64,000 nt of DNA from Streptomyces roseoverticillatus (lineage in GTDB: Bacteria > Actinomycetota > Actinomycetes > Streptomycetales > Streptomycetaceae): the NCBI RefSeq assembly GCF_000719265.1, contig NZ_JOFL01000018.1:95418-159417 (forward strand). Reading direction: 5' to 3'. The notes below the pieces were generated by a model. It was not told the DNA's origin and did not search any database. It saw nothing but the letters and a program-made list of their open reading frames with translations. A program made the position numbers and the translations under genes. How positions within the stretch are numbered: the first letter of the stretch is position 1; every line of letters starts with the position of its first letter. Positions 17,944 through 26,345 of the stretch are shown here, piece by piece.

Positions 17944-18124
17944 CGCTTGGCAGAAGTCCACCTACTCCGGAAACGGAGAAAACAACGACTGCGTGGAGGT
18001 CGCCGCGGCTGGCGCCGCGATCGCCCTCCGCGAGAGCGACCCCCCCCGCACCGTCGTGCGGACCACCCCACCCGCCCTCGGCGCACTGATACGCACCCTC
18101 AAGGCGGGGACCGGCCGCGGCTGA
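17936..18124 (+). CDS. DUF397 small protein, second (tandem) copy
   Basis: A 62-residue paralogue of the preceding gene overlaps it by 8 bp. WQKSTYSGNGENNDCVEVA and ALRESDPPRTVVRTTP are nearly identical to the first copy, and the central DNA is also very alike, indicating a recent local duplication. Differences cluster after the N-terminal motif. The two may have different affinities for the same Xre partner. Confidence 0.85.
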   Translation: MDDAWQKSTYSGNGENNDCVEVAAAGAAIALRESDPPRTVVRTTPPALGALIRTLKAGTGRG

Positions 18125-18566
18125 GATCCGTGCTGTGACTGCGGGTCAGGACAGGCTGGCAGCGGGGGAGGGGGGCTTGGGCCCGTCTCGTGGGCGCATT
18201 CGCTCAGCTCGCCACCGTCGTGGCTGAACGGCCGACTGCGGATAGTGGGGGCTGGTGCCCTCCCGGCGCGGAAATCCGCCGACCCGGCGGTCATGCGCGG
18301 CGTACAAGTGCGCCTGGGGCGCAGGCCGCATGCCTCAGCGGCACCACCCCGCAGCCCGCGCCTCACAGGCCCCGCCGTCCGGCCGCGGGTGGCGGGTGGT
18401 GTCAGTCTCGGGCCGGAAGTCACCCTGCTCGGGGCGTGCACGGCGTACAAGTGGCCGGAGAAGGGCGGCCCCTCGCCTCACCAGAGCACCTGTGTCTCAC
18501 CGGCCACCCCCGCCGCGGCGCCGGGGACGGAGCCGTGGGCGGGCGCCACCAAGGGCCGCATCCGCC
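18125..18566. other. 442-bp spacer with no supported gene
   Basis: Frames here are only GC-driven open frames with arginine/proline-rich composition and no ribosome binding site. The motif GGCGTACAAGTG occurs twice, ending at 18309 and 18449, in otherwise dissimilar context. I see no terminator with a U-tract and no RNA gene. Confidence 0.4.
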
Positions 18567-18758
18567 CTACCGCCCCGTCCCGCGGGTCATCAGCAGCAGC
18601 GCCCCGATGGCCACGATCGGGACGATCATGATGAGGGCGAGGCCCACCGGGTTGCGGTGGTTGTAGACCCAGCGGGTGCCGTAGCGCTGGCGGATGAAGA
18701 CGGGCTGGTCTTCGCCGTCGTGGGCGCGATCCCGGGCGTGGTCGTTCTCGTGGCGCAT
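18567..18758 (-). CDS. small single-pass membrane protein
   Basis: A 63-residue protein has a charged N-terminus (MRHENDHARDRAHDGEDQ), a Tyr/Arg block (RQRYGTRWVYNHRNPVG) and one C-terminal membrane helix (LALIMIVPIVAIGALLLM). It is followed by RGTGR. The composition is that of a real small protein, not a shadow frame. No family is recognised. It lies between the DUF397 pair and the gluconate regulator without an evident operon link. Confidence 0.6.
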   Translation of the reverse strand: MRHENDHARDRAHDGEDQPVFIRQRYGTRWVYNHRNPVGLALIMIVPIVAIGALLLMTRGTGR

Positions 18759-18875
18759 GGGGTCAGGCTACGGACGGTCGTTCGAGATGGCGATCATTTT
18801 GTCGCACCTCTGTTGTTTTGTGGCGCGGCCGGGACACTCCCGCTACGACGCTGCTACGGCCCTGCCACGACCCCG

Positions 18876-19577
18876 TTACGGCGCGAGGATGTCCAGTTCC
18901 GCCATCGCGCCGGCCGTGATCTCGCGCGTCAGCGCCTCCGCGCGGGCGGCGTCGCGTTCCCGTACGGCTTCGGCGACGCGGACGTGGAGGGTGACGGCGG
19001 CGGGGTCCGGGTCGGTGAACATGACCTGGTGTTCGGTGCGGCCGGTGAGGACCTCGGCGACGACGTCGCCCAGGCGGGCGAACATCTCGTTGCCGGAGGC
19101 GCGCAGGATCACCCGGTGGAAGGCCACGTCGTGGACCAGGTAGGCGCCGAGCTGCTGGCCGCGTGAGGTGGAGACCATGCCGAGGGCGTGCCGGGTGAGC
19201 TCCTCGCACTGCTCGGGCGTGGCGAGGCGGGCGGCGAGGCCGGCGGCCACCGGCTCGACGGCCGAGCGGAGCACGGTGAGGGAGCGCAGCTGGCGCGGCC
19301 GGTCGGCGCCGGCGAGGCGCCAGCGGATGACCTGGGGGTCGTAGACGTTCCACTCCTCGGTGGGGCGGACGGTCACGCCGACGCGGCGCCGGGAGACGAC
19401 CAGGTGCATGGACTCCAGGACGCGTATCGCCTCCCGGATGACCGTGCGGGAGACGTCGAAGCGCTCTTCGAGCTCGTCGGTGCGCAGGACGCTGCCCGGC
19501 GGGTACGTGCCCGAGGTGATCGCGGGCCCGAGGGACTCCAGCACGCGTGCGTGCAGCCCCTGCCCCTGGTTTTCCAT
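18876..19577 (-). CDS. gntR: GntR/FadR-family repressor of gluconate genes
   Basis: This 233-residue regulator has an N-terminal winged HTH (LEERFDVSRTVIREAIRVLESMHLV, shown in part; residues 10-75) and a C-terminal FCD ligand domain. The FCD domain shows VHDVAFHRVILRASGNEMF and a distal His in LHVRVAEAV, consistent with the metal-binding FCD set. It is divergent from gluconate kinase and permease genes, the classical arrangement for a gluconate-responsive repressor. The operator is expected in the 128-bp gap, where the site at 19644 lies. The symbol follows context. Confidence 0.85.
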   Translation of the reverse strand: MENQGQGLHARVLESLGPAITSGTYPPGSVLRTDELEERFDVSRTVIREAIRVLESMHLVVSRRRVGVTVRPTEEWNVYDPQVIRWRLAGADRPRQLRSLTVLRSAVEPVAAGLAARLATPEQCEELTRHALGMVSTSRGQQLGAYLVHDVAFHRVILRASGNEMFARLGDVVAEVLTGRTEHQVMFTDPDPAAVTLHVRVAEAVRERDAARAEALTREITAGAMAELDILAP

Positions 19578-19643
19578 GGGGCAAGCCTACGATCCCCGCG
19601 CACGGCCAATTAAGTATGACGTTTGAGTCACAAGGGCTTGAAT

Positions 19644-19660
19644 ATGTCGTACGTAATACG
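19644..19660. promoter_or_regulatory. candidate GntR operator
   Basis: ATGTCGTACGTAATACG is pseudo-palindromic around ACGT (GT-C-GTACGT-A-A-T-AC). It lies 46 bp before the gntK start in the gntR-gntK gap, the expected place for a FadR-type site. The same 14-bp core with two changes occurs twice upstream of the nucleoside-binding lipoprotein gene (36135-36192). Confidence 0.45.
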
Positions 19661-19705
19661 TTTCAGTGTGGCCACACCCCCGTCAATGAAGACAGTGAGG
19701 CCCCG

Positions 19706-20221
19706 ATGAGCAGCCGTCCGGCACACCCCCACGTCGTCGTCGTGATGGGCGTCGCCGGCACCGGCAAGACCACCGTCGGACCGCTCGTCGCCGAGGCCCT
19801 CGGGGTCCCTTACGCCGAGGGCGACGACTTCCACCCGGCCGCCAACATCGCCAAGATGTCCGCCGGGACCCCGCTCGACGACGCCGACCGGGCCCCCTGG
19901 CTCGACGCCATCGGCGCGTGGGCCGCGGGCCGTGCGGGCCGCGGCGGGGTCGTCAGCTGCTCCGCGCTCAAGCGGGCCTACCGGGACCGGCTGCGCGCCG
20001 CCGCGCCCGGGCTCGTCTTCCTCCACCTCACCGGCGACCACGACCTGATCGCCGGGCGGATGGCGGCCCGCAAGGGCCACTTCATGACCACCAGGCTGCT
20101 GGACTCCCAGTTCGCGACCCTCGAACCGCTGGGCGCGGACGAGGCGGGCGTCGGCGTCGACGTCACGCCCGGGCCGGAGGTCATCGCCGAGCGGGCCGCC
20201 CGGGCCCTGAGGCAGCTCTAG
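19706..20221 (+). CDS. gntK: gluconate kinase (gluconokinase)
   Basis: This 171-residue enzyme phosphorylates D-gluconate to 6-phosphogluconate, feeding the pentose phosphate pathway. The P-loop is GVAGTGKT (residues 15-22), followed by the substrate loop EGDDFHPAANIAKMSAGTPL and the lid segment RMAARKGHFMTTRLLDSQFATLE (in part), all typical of the GntK family. ATG 19706 gives the normal family length; the longer frame to 19547 would cross the promoter. The permease gene follows after 39 bp. Confidence 0.93.
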   Translation: MSSRPAHPHVVVVMGVAGTGKTTVGPLVAEALGVPYAEGDDFHPAANIAKMSAGTPLDDADRAPWLDAIGAWAAGRAGRGGVVSCSALKRAYRDRLRAAAPGLVFLHLTGDHDLIAGRMAARKGHFMTTRLLDSQFATLEPLGADEAGVGVDVTPGPEVIAERAARALRQL

Positions 20222-20260
20222 CCCCTCCCTCCCCCTCCACCTCCTCCTCCAAGGAAGCCC

Positions 20261-21658
20261 GTGAGCACTCTCAGCGTCGAGATGCTGGCCGCGGCCCCCG
20301 CCGGACCGATCACGTCGGCGGGTCACGCACAGCTGGGGATCGCCGTCCTCGTCGGCATCGCCGTCATCGTCCTCCTCATCACCCGCCTCAAGCTGCACGC
20401 TTTCCTCTCCCTGACCATCGGCTCGCTGGTGCTCGGGGCCGCGGCGGGCGCGCCGATGGACAAGGCCATCGCGAGCTTCACCGCCGGACTCGGGTCGACG
20501 GTCTCGGGCGTCGGCGTCCTGATCGCGCTCGGCGCGATCCTGGGCAAGCTCCTCGCCGACTCCGGCGGCGCCGACCAGATCGTCGACACGATCCTGGCGA
20601 AGGCCGGGCCGCGCTCGATGCCGTGGGCGATCGTGCTGATCGCGGCCGTCATCGGCCTGCCGCTGTTCTTCGAGGTCGGGATCGTGCTGCTGATCCCCGT
20701 GGTGCTCCTCGTGGCCAAGCGGGGCAACCACTCCCTGATGCGGATCGGCATCCCCGCGCTCGCCGGGCTGTCCGTCATGCACGGCCTCGTGCCCCCGCAC
20801 CCCGGCCCGCTGGCCGCCATCGACGCCATCGGCGCGAACCTCGGCGTGACCCTCGCCCTCGGCGTGCTGATCGCCGTGCCGACCGCCGTGGTCGCCGGGC
20901 CGCTGTTCTCGCGGGTGGCCGCCCGCTGGGTGGACATCGCCCCGCCCGAAAAGCTGATACCCCAGCGGCCCTCGGCCGAACTGGAGCGCCGCCCGGGCTT
21001 CGGCGCCACCGTCGCCACGGTCATGCTGCCGGTCGTCCTCATGCTGGCCAAGGCGCTCGTCGACATCGTCGTGGACGACCCGAAGAACCACGTCCAGCGC
21101 GTCACCGACGTCGTCGGCTCGCCGCTGATCGCCCTTCTCGCCGCCGTCCTCGTCGGACTGTTCACGCTGGGCCGGGCCGCCGGCTTCGGCCGCGACCGGC
21201 TCGCCGGGACCGTCGAGAAGTCCCTCGCCCCCATCGCCGGCATCCTGCTGATCGTCGGCGCGGGCGGCGGCTTCAAGCAGACGCTGATCGACGTGGGCGT
21301 CGGCCGGATGATCCTCGACTTCTCCAAGGACTGGTCGGTCTCGGCCCTGCTGCTCGCCTGGCTGATCGCCGTCGGCATCCGGCTCGCCACGGGCTCCGCG
21401 ACCGTCGCCACCATCTCGGCCGCCGGGCTCGTCGCCCCGCTCGCCGAGGGCATGAGTACGACCCACACCGCGCTGCTCGTCCTCGCCGTCGGCGCCGGCT
21501 CGCTGTTCTTCAGCCACGTCAACGACGCCGGCTTCTGGATGGTGAAGGAATACTTCGGCATGGACGTCGGCCAGACGATCAAGACCTGGTCGCTGATGGA
21601 GACCGTGATCTCCGTCGTCTCCCTCGTCCTCGTCCTGCTGCTGTCCCTGGTCCTCTGA
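20261..21658 (+). CDS. gntP: gluconate:H+ symporter, GntP family
   Basis: A 465-residue integral membrane protein has about 12-14 hydrophobic segments. The family blocks include GAILGKLLADSGGADQI, the loop MHGLVPPHPGPLAAI and the C-terminal HVNDAGFWMVKEYFG. These are diagnostic of GntP permeases taking up gluconate and related hexonates. The GTG start has AAGGAAG 6 bp upstream. It forms an operon with gntK. Its last codons (CTG GTC CTC TGA) are the founding unit of the tandem array that follows. Confidence 0.93.
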   Translation: MSTLSVEMLAAAPAGPITSAGHAQLGIAVLVGIAVIVLLITRLKLHAFLSLTIGSLVLGAAAGAPMDKAIASFTAGLGSTVSGVGVLIALGAILGKLLADSGGADQIVDTILAKAGPRSMPWAIVLIAAVIGLPLFFEVGIVLLIPVVLLVAKRGNHSLMRIGIPALAGLSVMHGLVPPHPGPLAAIDAIGANLGVTLALGVLIAVPTAVVAGPLFSRVAARWVDIAPPEKLIPQRPSAELERRPGFGATVATVMLPVVLMLAKALVDIVVDDPKNHVQRVTDVVGSPLIALLAAVLVGLFTLGRAAGFGRDRLAGTVEKSLAPIAGILLIVGAGGGFKQTLIDVGVGRMILDFSKDWSVSALLLAWLIAVGIRLATGSATVATISAAGLVAPLAEGMSTTHTALLVLAVGAGSLFFSHVNDAGFWMVKEYFGMDVGQTIKTWSLMETVISVVSLVLVLLLSLVL

Positions 21659-21880
21659 CCCGCGCCCACCGGCCCTCTGGCGCCCGGTCGCTGGTCCTCT
21701 GACCTGCGCCCACCGGCCTCCTGACCCGCGGCCACTGGTCCTCTGACCCGCGCCACCCGCCCTCTGACCCGCGCTCACCGGCCCTCTGACCCCCGGTCAC
21801 TGGTCCTCTGAGCCGCACCGGCCGGCCCTCTGACCCCCGGTCACTGATCCTCCGCCCCGCACCGGCCGGCGGCCACCGGT
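21647..21880 (+). repeat. tandem array derived from the gntP 3' end including its stop codon
   Basis: CTGGTCCTCTGACC covers the last codons and stop of gntP (21647). It recurs at 21691 and 21735 (44-bp period), as CTGGTCCTCTGAGC at 21800 and degenerately as CTGATCCTCC at 21844. Half-units CCCTCTGACCC lie between them, giving a 22/44-bp ladder. Spacers are not unique sequences. The remaining spacer to 22026 is GC-rich (CCGCCGGCC runs) and holds no gene. Confidence 0.8.
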
Positions 21881-22026
21881 TCTCCGAGCCGCCGGCCGCC
21901 GGCCCGTCCGTTCTCCGGGCCGCCGGCCCGCCGGTCCTCCCTGCGTCCCCTCCGTTGCTCCTCTCGGCCCTGGCCGTTCTGCGTTGCTCCCGCCCCAATG
22001 GACATATCGGACCTTAGGGTTCGCCT

Positions 22027-22716
22027 ATGCGTATTGGAAGACCTGTCGCCCCCGCAGCGCTGCTGCTCGGCGCCGCCCTGCTGGCCGCCGGCTGCGCGGG
22101 CACGCCCTCCCCGAAACACGCGGACGCGAAGAGCACCCCGAACGGCGGAGCCACCGCCACCGCGACCCCCGACGCGGCGGCGGGCCCGCTCAGCCCCTCC
22201 GACCTGCAGGGACGCTGGTGGACCTGGGCGTCCTCCAGCCCCAGCGGCTCGAACCCCGTCGAAGACCGCGACGGCAGCATGTGCGCCCAGGGCCAGAAGG
22301 ACGGCGGCGTCTGGTTCCTGGCCGGCACCTTCGGGGAGCGCGCCAAGCGCACCTGCGCCGTCCCCGCGAACCGGCGCCTGGCCTTCCCGCTCGTGAACCT
22401 GATGAGCGACCAGGCCGGCTGCTCCGAGTTCATGGCCCCCGCCAAGGGCACCGCCACCCTCGACGGCAAGCCCCTGCGGACCGAGCGCTACGACGCCACG
22501 CCCGTACGGGTCACCGCCGAGGAGGGCAACCCGCTCACCGACGGCGGCGGCACCTTCCGCACCCACGCCTGCGGGCTGTGGGTGCAGACGGAACCGCTGC
22601 GCCCCGGCAACCACACCCTGGAGATCCGCGGCTCCTCCGGCCGGTTCACCGTCTCCGTCGACTACACCCTCAAGGTCCCGGCGGCGGGGGCGGCGACGAA
22701 CCATGACGCGGTCTGA
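22027..22716 (+). CDS. secreted lipoprotein, function unknown
   Basis: The 229-residue precursor has a type II signal peptide with lipobox LAAGC, so the lipidated Cys is residue 23. A disordered Ala/Thr/Pro linker follows, then a compact domain from LQGRWWTWASSS to VDYTLKVP. That domain has four later Cys residues (MCAQ, TCAVP, GCSEF, ACGLW) that could form two disulphides. The last strands (PGNHTLEIRGSSGRFTVSVDY, in part) suggest a beta-sandwich. Close relatives are, to my knowledge, uncharacterised Streptomyces proteins. It stands alone between the repeat array and the monooxygenase. Confidence 0.8.
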   Translation: MRIGRPVAPAALLLGAALLAAGCAGTPSPKHADAKSTPNGGATATATPDAAAGPLSPSDLQGRWWTWASSSPSGSNPVEDRDGSMCAQGQKDGGVWFLAGTFGERAKRTCAVPANRRLAFPLVNLMSDQAGCSEFMAPAKGTATLDGKPLRTERYDATPVRVTAEEGNPLTDGGGTFRTHACGLWVQTEPLRPGNHTLEIRGSSGRFTVSVDYTLKVPAAGAATNHDAV

Positions 22717-22751
22717 CGCCGTCCACAACCGCCGGGCCCGCCCGCCGCGGC

Positions 22752-24506
22752 TCAGTCCCGTATCGCCGGCGCCTGTGCCGGAGCCGGCACCGGCGCCGGA
22801 GCCGACACCTGCGCCAGGTAGGCCCGTACGTCCGCCGCTTCATCCGTGGCCAGCCCCACATAGCCGTCCGGCCGGACCAGGAACAGCCCCGAGCCGTACG
22901 CCGCCTTGGCGTGCCCGCCGGCGTCGACCAGATCGGGCGCGGGCCCGCCCACCCGGTACACACGCACCCACTCCACATCCGCCACCGCCGCCGCGGCAGG
23001 CCCGCCCACGGCCTCCGACCCGGTGAGGTCCAGCAGGGTGAAGTGCGGGCCCCGGAAGGCGTCGAAGAGGCTGAAGGGCGCGCCCGAGGCGTCGGTGCAG
23101 GGTGCGTCGGGCGCCCGGTCACCCGCCCGCAGCCCGTCCTCCGGCAGATCCCGGCGCAGCTCGCGGGCCAGCGGGCCCGTGCGGTAGTTGAGGGTGAGCT
23201 GGTGGGTTTCCTTGCCCCGCCGTGACATGCCCCGCTCGAAGCCGACGCTGCGGTCCTGCCCGTGGATGCGGGTGCTCAGCCCCAGCACCTCGGCGGCCAC
23301 CTGCGTGCGCTCGGCGTCGTACGTGTCGAGCAGGGCGTCCGGCGCGCCGTGCCGCAGGACGGCGCCGAGCTTCCAGCCGAGGTTGTAGGCGTCCTGCAGG
23401 CTGGTGTTGAGCCCTTGCCCGCCGGCGGGGGAGTGGATGTGCGCCGCGTCCCCGGCGAGGAGGACCCGGGCGGTGCGGAAACGCGCGGCCATGCCGGCCT
23501 TCGGCTGGAAGGCCGACGCCCAGATGACCTCCTCCGGCACGAGGCCCGTGAGCCCCGTGCGCTCGGTGATGAGCCGGGCCAGGGCCTCGGGCGTGGCGTC
23601 GCGCTCCGGGTCCGGCCTGTATGAGGTGTCCGCCCAGAAGGCCATGACCTGGATGGTGTCCGTCGTGAGCTCCAGCGGGCGCAGGCCGAGGATCCCGCCG
23701 GGGGCGCTGGTCCACATGTGCCAGTGGCCGCGGTCGACCCCCGCGCGCTCGAAGCCGGTCATCCGCACGTCGGCGACCATCACGTGGCGCTCGTCGACGA
23801 TGTCGACCTCGAAGGGCACGCCGAGCGCCTTCCGCACGGCGCTGCGCCCGCCGTCCGACGCGACGAGATAGCCGGCCCGGACCGTCTCCGCCGTGCCGTC
23901 GGCGTGCCGCAGCTCGGCCGTGACGCCGTGCTCGTCCTGCGTGAAGCCCGTGAGGCCGGTGTTGAAGTCCACCCGGCCGCCCAGCTCTTCGAGGCGCTCG
24001 TACAGCACCTCCACCGTGCGCCACTGGGGGCACATCAGTGCGTTCGGGTAGGGCACGTGGGGCGAGGGGTCGCCGGGCTCGACGAGCGGCCATTCGCGCC
24101 CGCGCTCGGTGCCCTCCCACGACTGCACGGGCGGGATGGGGCCGGCCGAGGCGAGCAGGGCCGCTATGGCCCCGAGGTCGTCCATCACTTCCAGGCTGCG
24201 CGGCTGGAGGCCCGTGCCGCGCGAGCCGGGGAAGCCGCGCGCCTCCTGCTCGACGAGCCGGTGGCGGATGCCGCGCCGGGTCAGGTCGATGGCGAGGACG
24301 AGGCCGGTGGGCCCGGCGCCGGCGATGAGCACCTCGACGTCCGTCGGCGCGGCGTCCGGCGCGGCGCCGACCGGCACCGCGGACGGCGCCGGAGCGGGCG
24401 GAGCCGTGGTGTCCCGTGGCGTGGTGTCCAGTGGCGTGGTGTCCAGCGCGGCAGTGGCCGGAGCGGTAGTCGTCGATGCGGCAGTGGTCGGTGCTGCAGC
24501 GTTCAC
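22752..24506 (-). CDS. FAD-dependent aromatic monooxygenase (PheA/TfdB family)
   Basis: The protein has 584 residues. After about 55 low-complexity Ala/Thr/Pro residues comes the Rossmann motif IAGAGPTGLVLAIDL, then the DG motif VASDGGRSAVRKALG and the GD motif VLLAGDAAHIHSPAGGQGLN. A C-terminal thioredoxin-like region ends with GLFLVRPDGYVGLA. This is the class A flavoprotein hydroxylase layout used for phenols, polyketides and rifampicin-type drugs. GTG 24506 follows AAGGGGG; the frame beyond it is antisense to tetR. It is probably induced through the divergent TetR protein, suggesting detoxification. The substrate is unknown. Confidence 0.88.
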   Translation of the reverse strand: MNAAAPTTAASTTTAPATAALDTTPLDTTPRDTTAPPAPAPSAVPVGAAPDAAPTDVEVLIAGAGPTGLVLAIDLTRRGIRHRLVEQEARGFPGSRGTGLQPRSLEVMDDLGAIAALLASAGPIPPVQSWEGTERGREWPLVEPGDPSPHVPYPNALMCPQWRTVEVLYERLEELGGRVDFNTGLTGFTQDEHGVTAELRHADGTAETVRAGYLVASDGGRSAVRKALGVPFEVDIVDERHVMVADVRMTGFERAGVDRGHWHMWTSAPGGILGLRPLELTTDTIQVMAFWADTSYRPDPERDATPEALARLITERTGLTGLVPEEVIWASAFQPKAGMAARFRTARVLLAGDAAHIHSPAGGQGLNTSLQDAYNLGWKLGAVLRHGAPDALLDTYDAERTQVAAEVLGLSTRIHGQDRSVGFERGMSRRGKETHQLTLNYRTGPLARELRRDLPEDGLRAGDRAPDAPCTDASGAPFSLFDAFRGPHFTLLDLTGSEAVGGPAAAAVADVEWVRVYRVGGPAPDLVDAGGHAKAAYGSGLFLVRPDGYVGLATDEAADVRAYLAQVSAPAPVPAPAQAPAIRD

Positions 24507-24515
24507 GAAATCCCC

Positions 24516-24530
24516 CTTAACGTTGTTAAG
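24516..24530. promoter_or_regulatory. TetR operator palindrome
   Basis: CTTAACGTTGTTAAG is a perfect inverted repeat (6-bp arms, 3-bp centre) 9 bp upstream of the monooxygenase start. A second GTTAAG half-site at 24562-24567 lies just before the tetR start. The position covers both divergent promoters. Confidence 0.65.
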
Positions 24531-24575
24531 TTCGCGCTGTCCCCAGAGTGAACTGAACACCGTTAAGCTGTCAAG

Positions 24576-25235
24576 GTGGCAACTCGCATCGACCGCGCCC
24601 AGGTGGCCGAAACCGCACTCGACCTGCTCAACGAGGTGGGCCTCGAAGGCCTGACTCTGCGCAGGATCGCCAAGGAACTGGGCGTCCAGGCCCCGGCGCT
24701 CTACTGGCACTTCAAGAACAAGCAGGAGCTGCTCGACGAGGTGGCCACGGAGATGTTCCGGCGCATGGCCGAGCCGATGTCGGCCGTCGACAGCAGCACC
24801 TGGCAGTCGTGCCTGGCCGGATCGGCCCGCGTGATGCGCCGCTTCCTCCTCGGCTACCGCGACGGCGCCAAGGTCTTCGGCGGCACGCGACTGACCGGCC
24901 GCAGCTACGCCGGGCCGGTCGAGGAGATGATGGAGAAGATCGTGGCGGCGGGCTTCACGCCGAGCACCGCCGCCCGCGCCTGGTTCACCGTCAACACGTA
25001 CACGATGGGGTACGTGATGGAGGAGCAGTCCGTGCACCCGGTGCCGGGCGGCGAGCGCGATCCCGCCTACGACCTGGAGGACCGCGCCGACCGCCTGGAG
25101 GGATACCCCCTCGTCATAGCGGCCGGCGCGGAGTTCTTCGGCGACCTCGAAGCCGGCTTCGAGGACGGCCTGCACGCCGTCGTCGCCGGCATCGAGGCCA
25201 CGCTGCTACCGCCGGGCCGTCCCGGGGTCGAGTGA
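24576..25235 (+). CDS. TetR-family repressor of the adjacent monooxygenase
   Basis: A 219-residue regulator has an N-terminal HTH (VAETALDLLNEVGLEGLTLR, then IAKELGVQAPALYWHFKNK). The C-terminal domain resembles TetR_C, with LGYRDGAKVFGGTRL and a YTMGYVMEEQ helix like the tetracycline-repressor core. It starts at GTG 24576, 69 bp from the divergent monooxygenase start. The CTTAACGTTGTTAAG palindrome lies between them, so autoregulation and control of the monooxygenase are likely. The 3' end overlaps the convergent acyltransferase gene by 30 bp. Confidence 0.9.
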   Translation: MATRIDRAQVAETALDLLNEVGLEGLTLRRIAKELGVQAPALYWHFKNKQELLDEVATEMFRRMAEPMSAVDSSTWQSCLAGSARVMRRFLLGYRDGAKVFGGTRLTGRSYAGPVEEMMEKIVAAGFTPSTAARAWFTVNTYTMGYVMEEQSVHPVPGGERDPAYDLEDRADRLEGYPLVIAAGAEFFGDLEAGFEDGLHAVVAGIEATLLPPGRPGVE

Positions 25236-26345
25236 CCTGCGCAGGAGAGGCGTCAGCCGCCTCTCCACGCAGCGGTGCAGGAGCCAGGCCAGGCCCAGCA
25301 TCAGGGCGAGGGTCAGGCCGAGCGTCGCGTAGGAGGGGATGCCGAGGCCGCGGTGCAGGCCGCCGATCACGACCCACCCCAGATGCTCGTGCACCAGGTA
25401 GAACGGGTACGTCAGCGCGCCCGCGAGGGTCAGCCAACGCCAGTTCATCCGGCCGGCCTTGCCCAGCGCGACGGCCGCCACCGCCGCGTACCCGAGCGCC
25501 ACGACGGCCACGATCACGTACGGGGAGCGGTACGAGAAGTAGTGCGGGTTCGGCGCGTGCCACAGGCCCGCCACCGCGTAGTGCTGCCCCACGAGGAAGC
25601 TCACGGCCACGACGCCCCAGTGCAGGAGGTCGTTGCCGAAGCGGTGGACCAGGTACAGGCCGATGCCGCCGATGAAGTACGACGAGTACTCCGGCATCAC
25701 GACGACCCGCAGGAACTCCACGTGCGAGGCGGTCGTCACCACCGTCGCCAGCGTCCACACCGCGCAGAACATCAGCACGCGGCGCCGGGTCGCCCCCGGC
25801 AGGACGACGAACAGCGCGAAGAGGGCGTAGAAGCGCAGCTCGGCCCAGAGCGTCCAGCACACGCCGAGCACGCGCTCGGCGCCCGCCGGCTGCTGCAGCA
25901 TCGTCAGGTTCACGAGCGTGTCGCTGAACGACACCGTCCTGTACCCCGCCCACGGCAGCGCGAACGCCACGGTGACCAGCGCGATCGCCGCCCAGTAGGC
26001 GGGGTAGAGGCGGGCCGCGCGCGAGGCGAAGAACGAGCGCAGGGGGCGGCCCCAGCCGCTCATGCAGATCACGAAGCCGCTGATGACGAAGAAGATCTCG
26101 ACGCCGAGGCAGCCGTAGGCGAACGCGCCCGACAGGGTGGGGAATTCGTGCCGCGGCGACGTGCCCCACGCGCGGCTCACATCGCCGTCGCGCCCGCCGT
26201 AGTGGTAGAGCGCCACCATCAGGGCGGCGATCAGGCGCAGGGCGTCCAGAGCGCGGAGGCGGCTGCCGCCGTGGGGGCTCTGTATGGCCTCGGGCTGAGC
26301 TGTGGCCGCTTTACGGAGGGGCCGGGGCAGGGTCGGGGCCGTCAT
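25206..26345 (-). CDS. membrane acyltransferase 3 (OafA/NodX-like)
   Basis: This 379-residue protein has about ten membrane segments and the acyltransferase-3 signature: ALDALRLIAALMVALYHY with the catalytic-type His, then GCLGVEIFFVISGFVICM and RLYPAYW. The family O-acylates extracellular glycans and other acceptors. It overlaps the preceding polysialyltransferase-like gene by 4 bp on the same strand. An O-acyl decoration of the glycan made by this cluster is therefore the simplest reading. Acyl donor and acceptor are unknown. Confidence 0.87.
   Translation of the reverse strand: MTAPTLPRPLRKAATAQPEAIQSPHGGSRLRALDALRLIAALMVALYHYGGRDGDVSRAWGTSPRHEFPTLSGAFAYGCLGVEIFFVISGFVICMSGWGRPLRSFFASRAARLYPAYWAAIALVTVAFALPWAGYRTVSFSDTLVNLTMLQQPAGAERVLGVCWTLWAELRFYALFALFVVLPGATRRRVLMFCAVWTLATVVTTASHVEFLRVVVMPEYSSYFIGGIGLYLVHRFGNDLLHWGVVAVSFLVGQHYAVAGLWHAPNPHYFSYRSPYVIVAVVALGYAAVAAVALGKAGRMNWRWLTLAGALTYPFYLVHEHLGWVVIGGLHRGLGIPSYATLGLTLALMLGLAWLLHRCVERRLTPLLRRSLDPGTARR

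Noticed and set aside
18125..18566. ORFs in the spacer after the DUF397 pair
   Set aside because: Composition is Arg/Pro/Ala-rich in every frame, and no start has a ribosome binding site.
19628..21778. 716-codon minus-strand frame over gntK-gntP
   Set aside because: Asp/Gly/Glu/Gln-rich antisense shadow of two well-identified genes; no ribosome binding site or domain.
21647..21880. Possible CRISPR array downstream of gntP
   Set aside because: Repeats are degenerate, half-units alternate, the spacers are themselves repeats, and no cas genes are nearby. It is a simple tandem array grown from the gene end.
24507..25175. Monooxygenase frame extended to 25175
   Set aside because: This part is antisense to the TetR gene; GTG 24506 with AAGGGGG is the convincing start.
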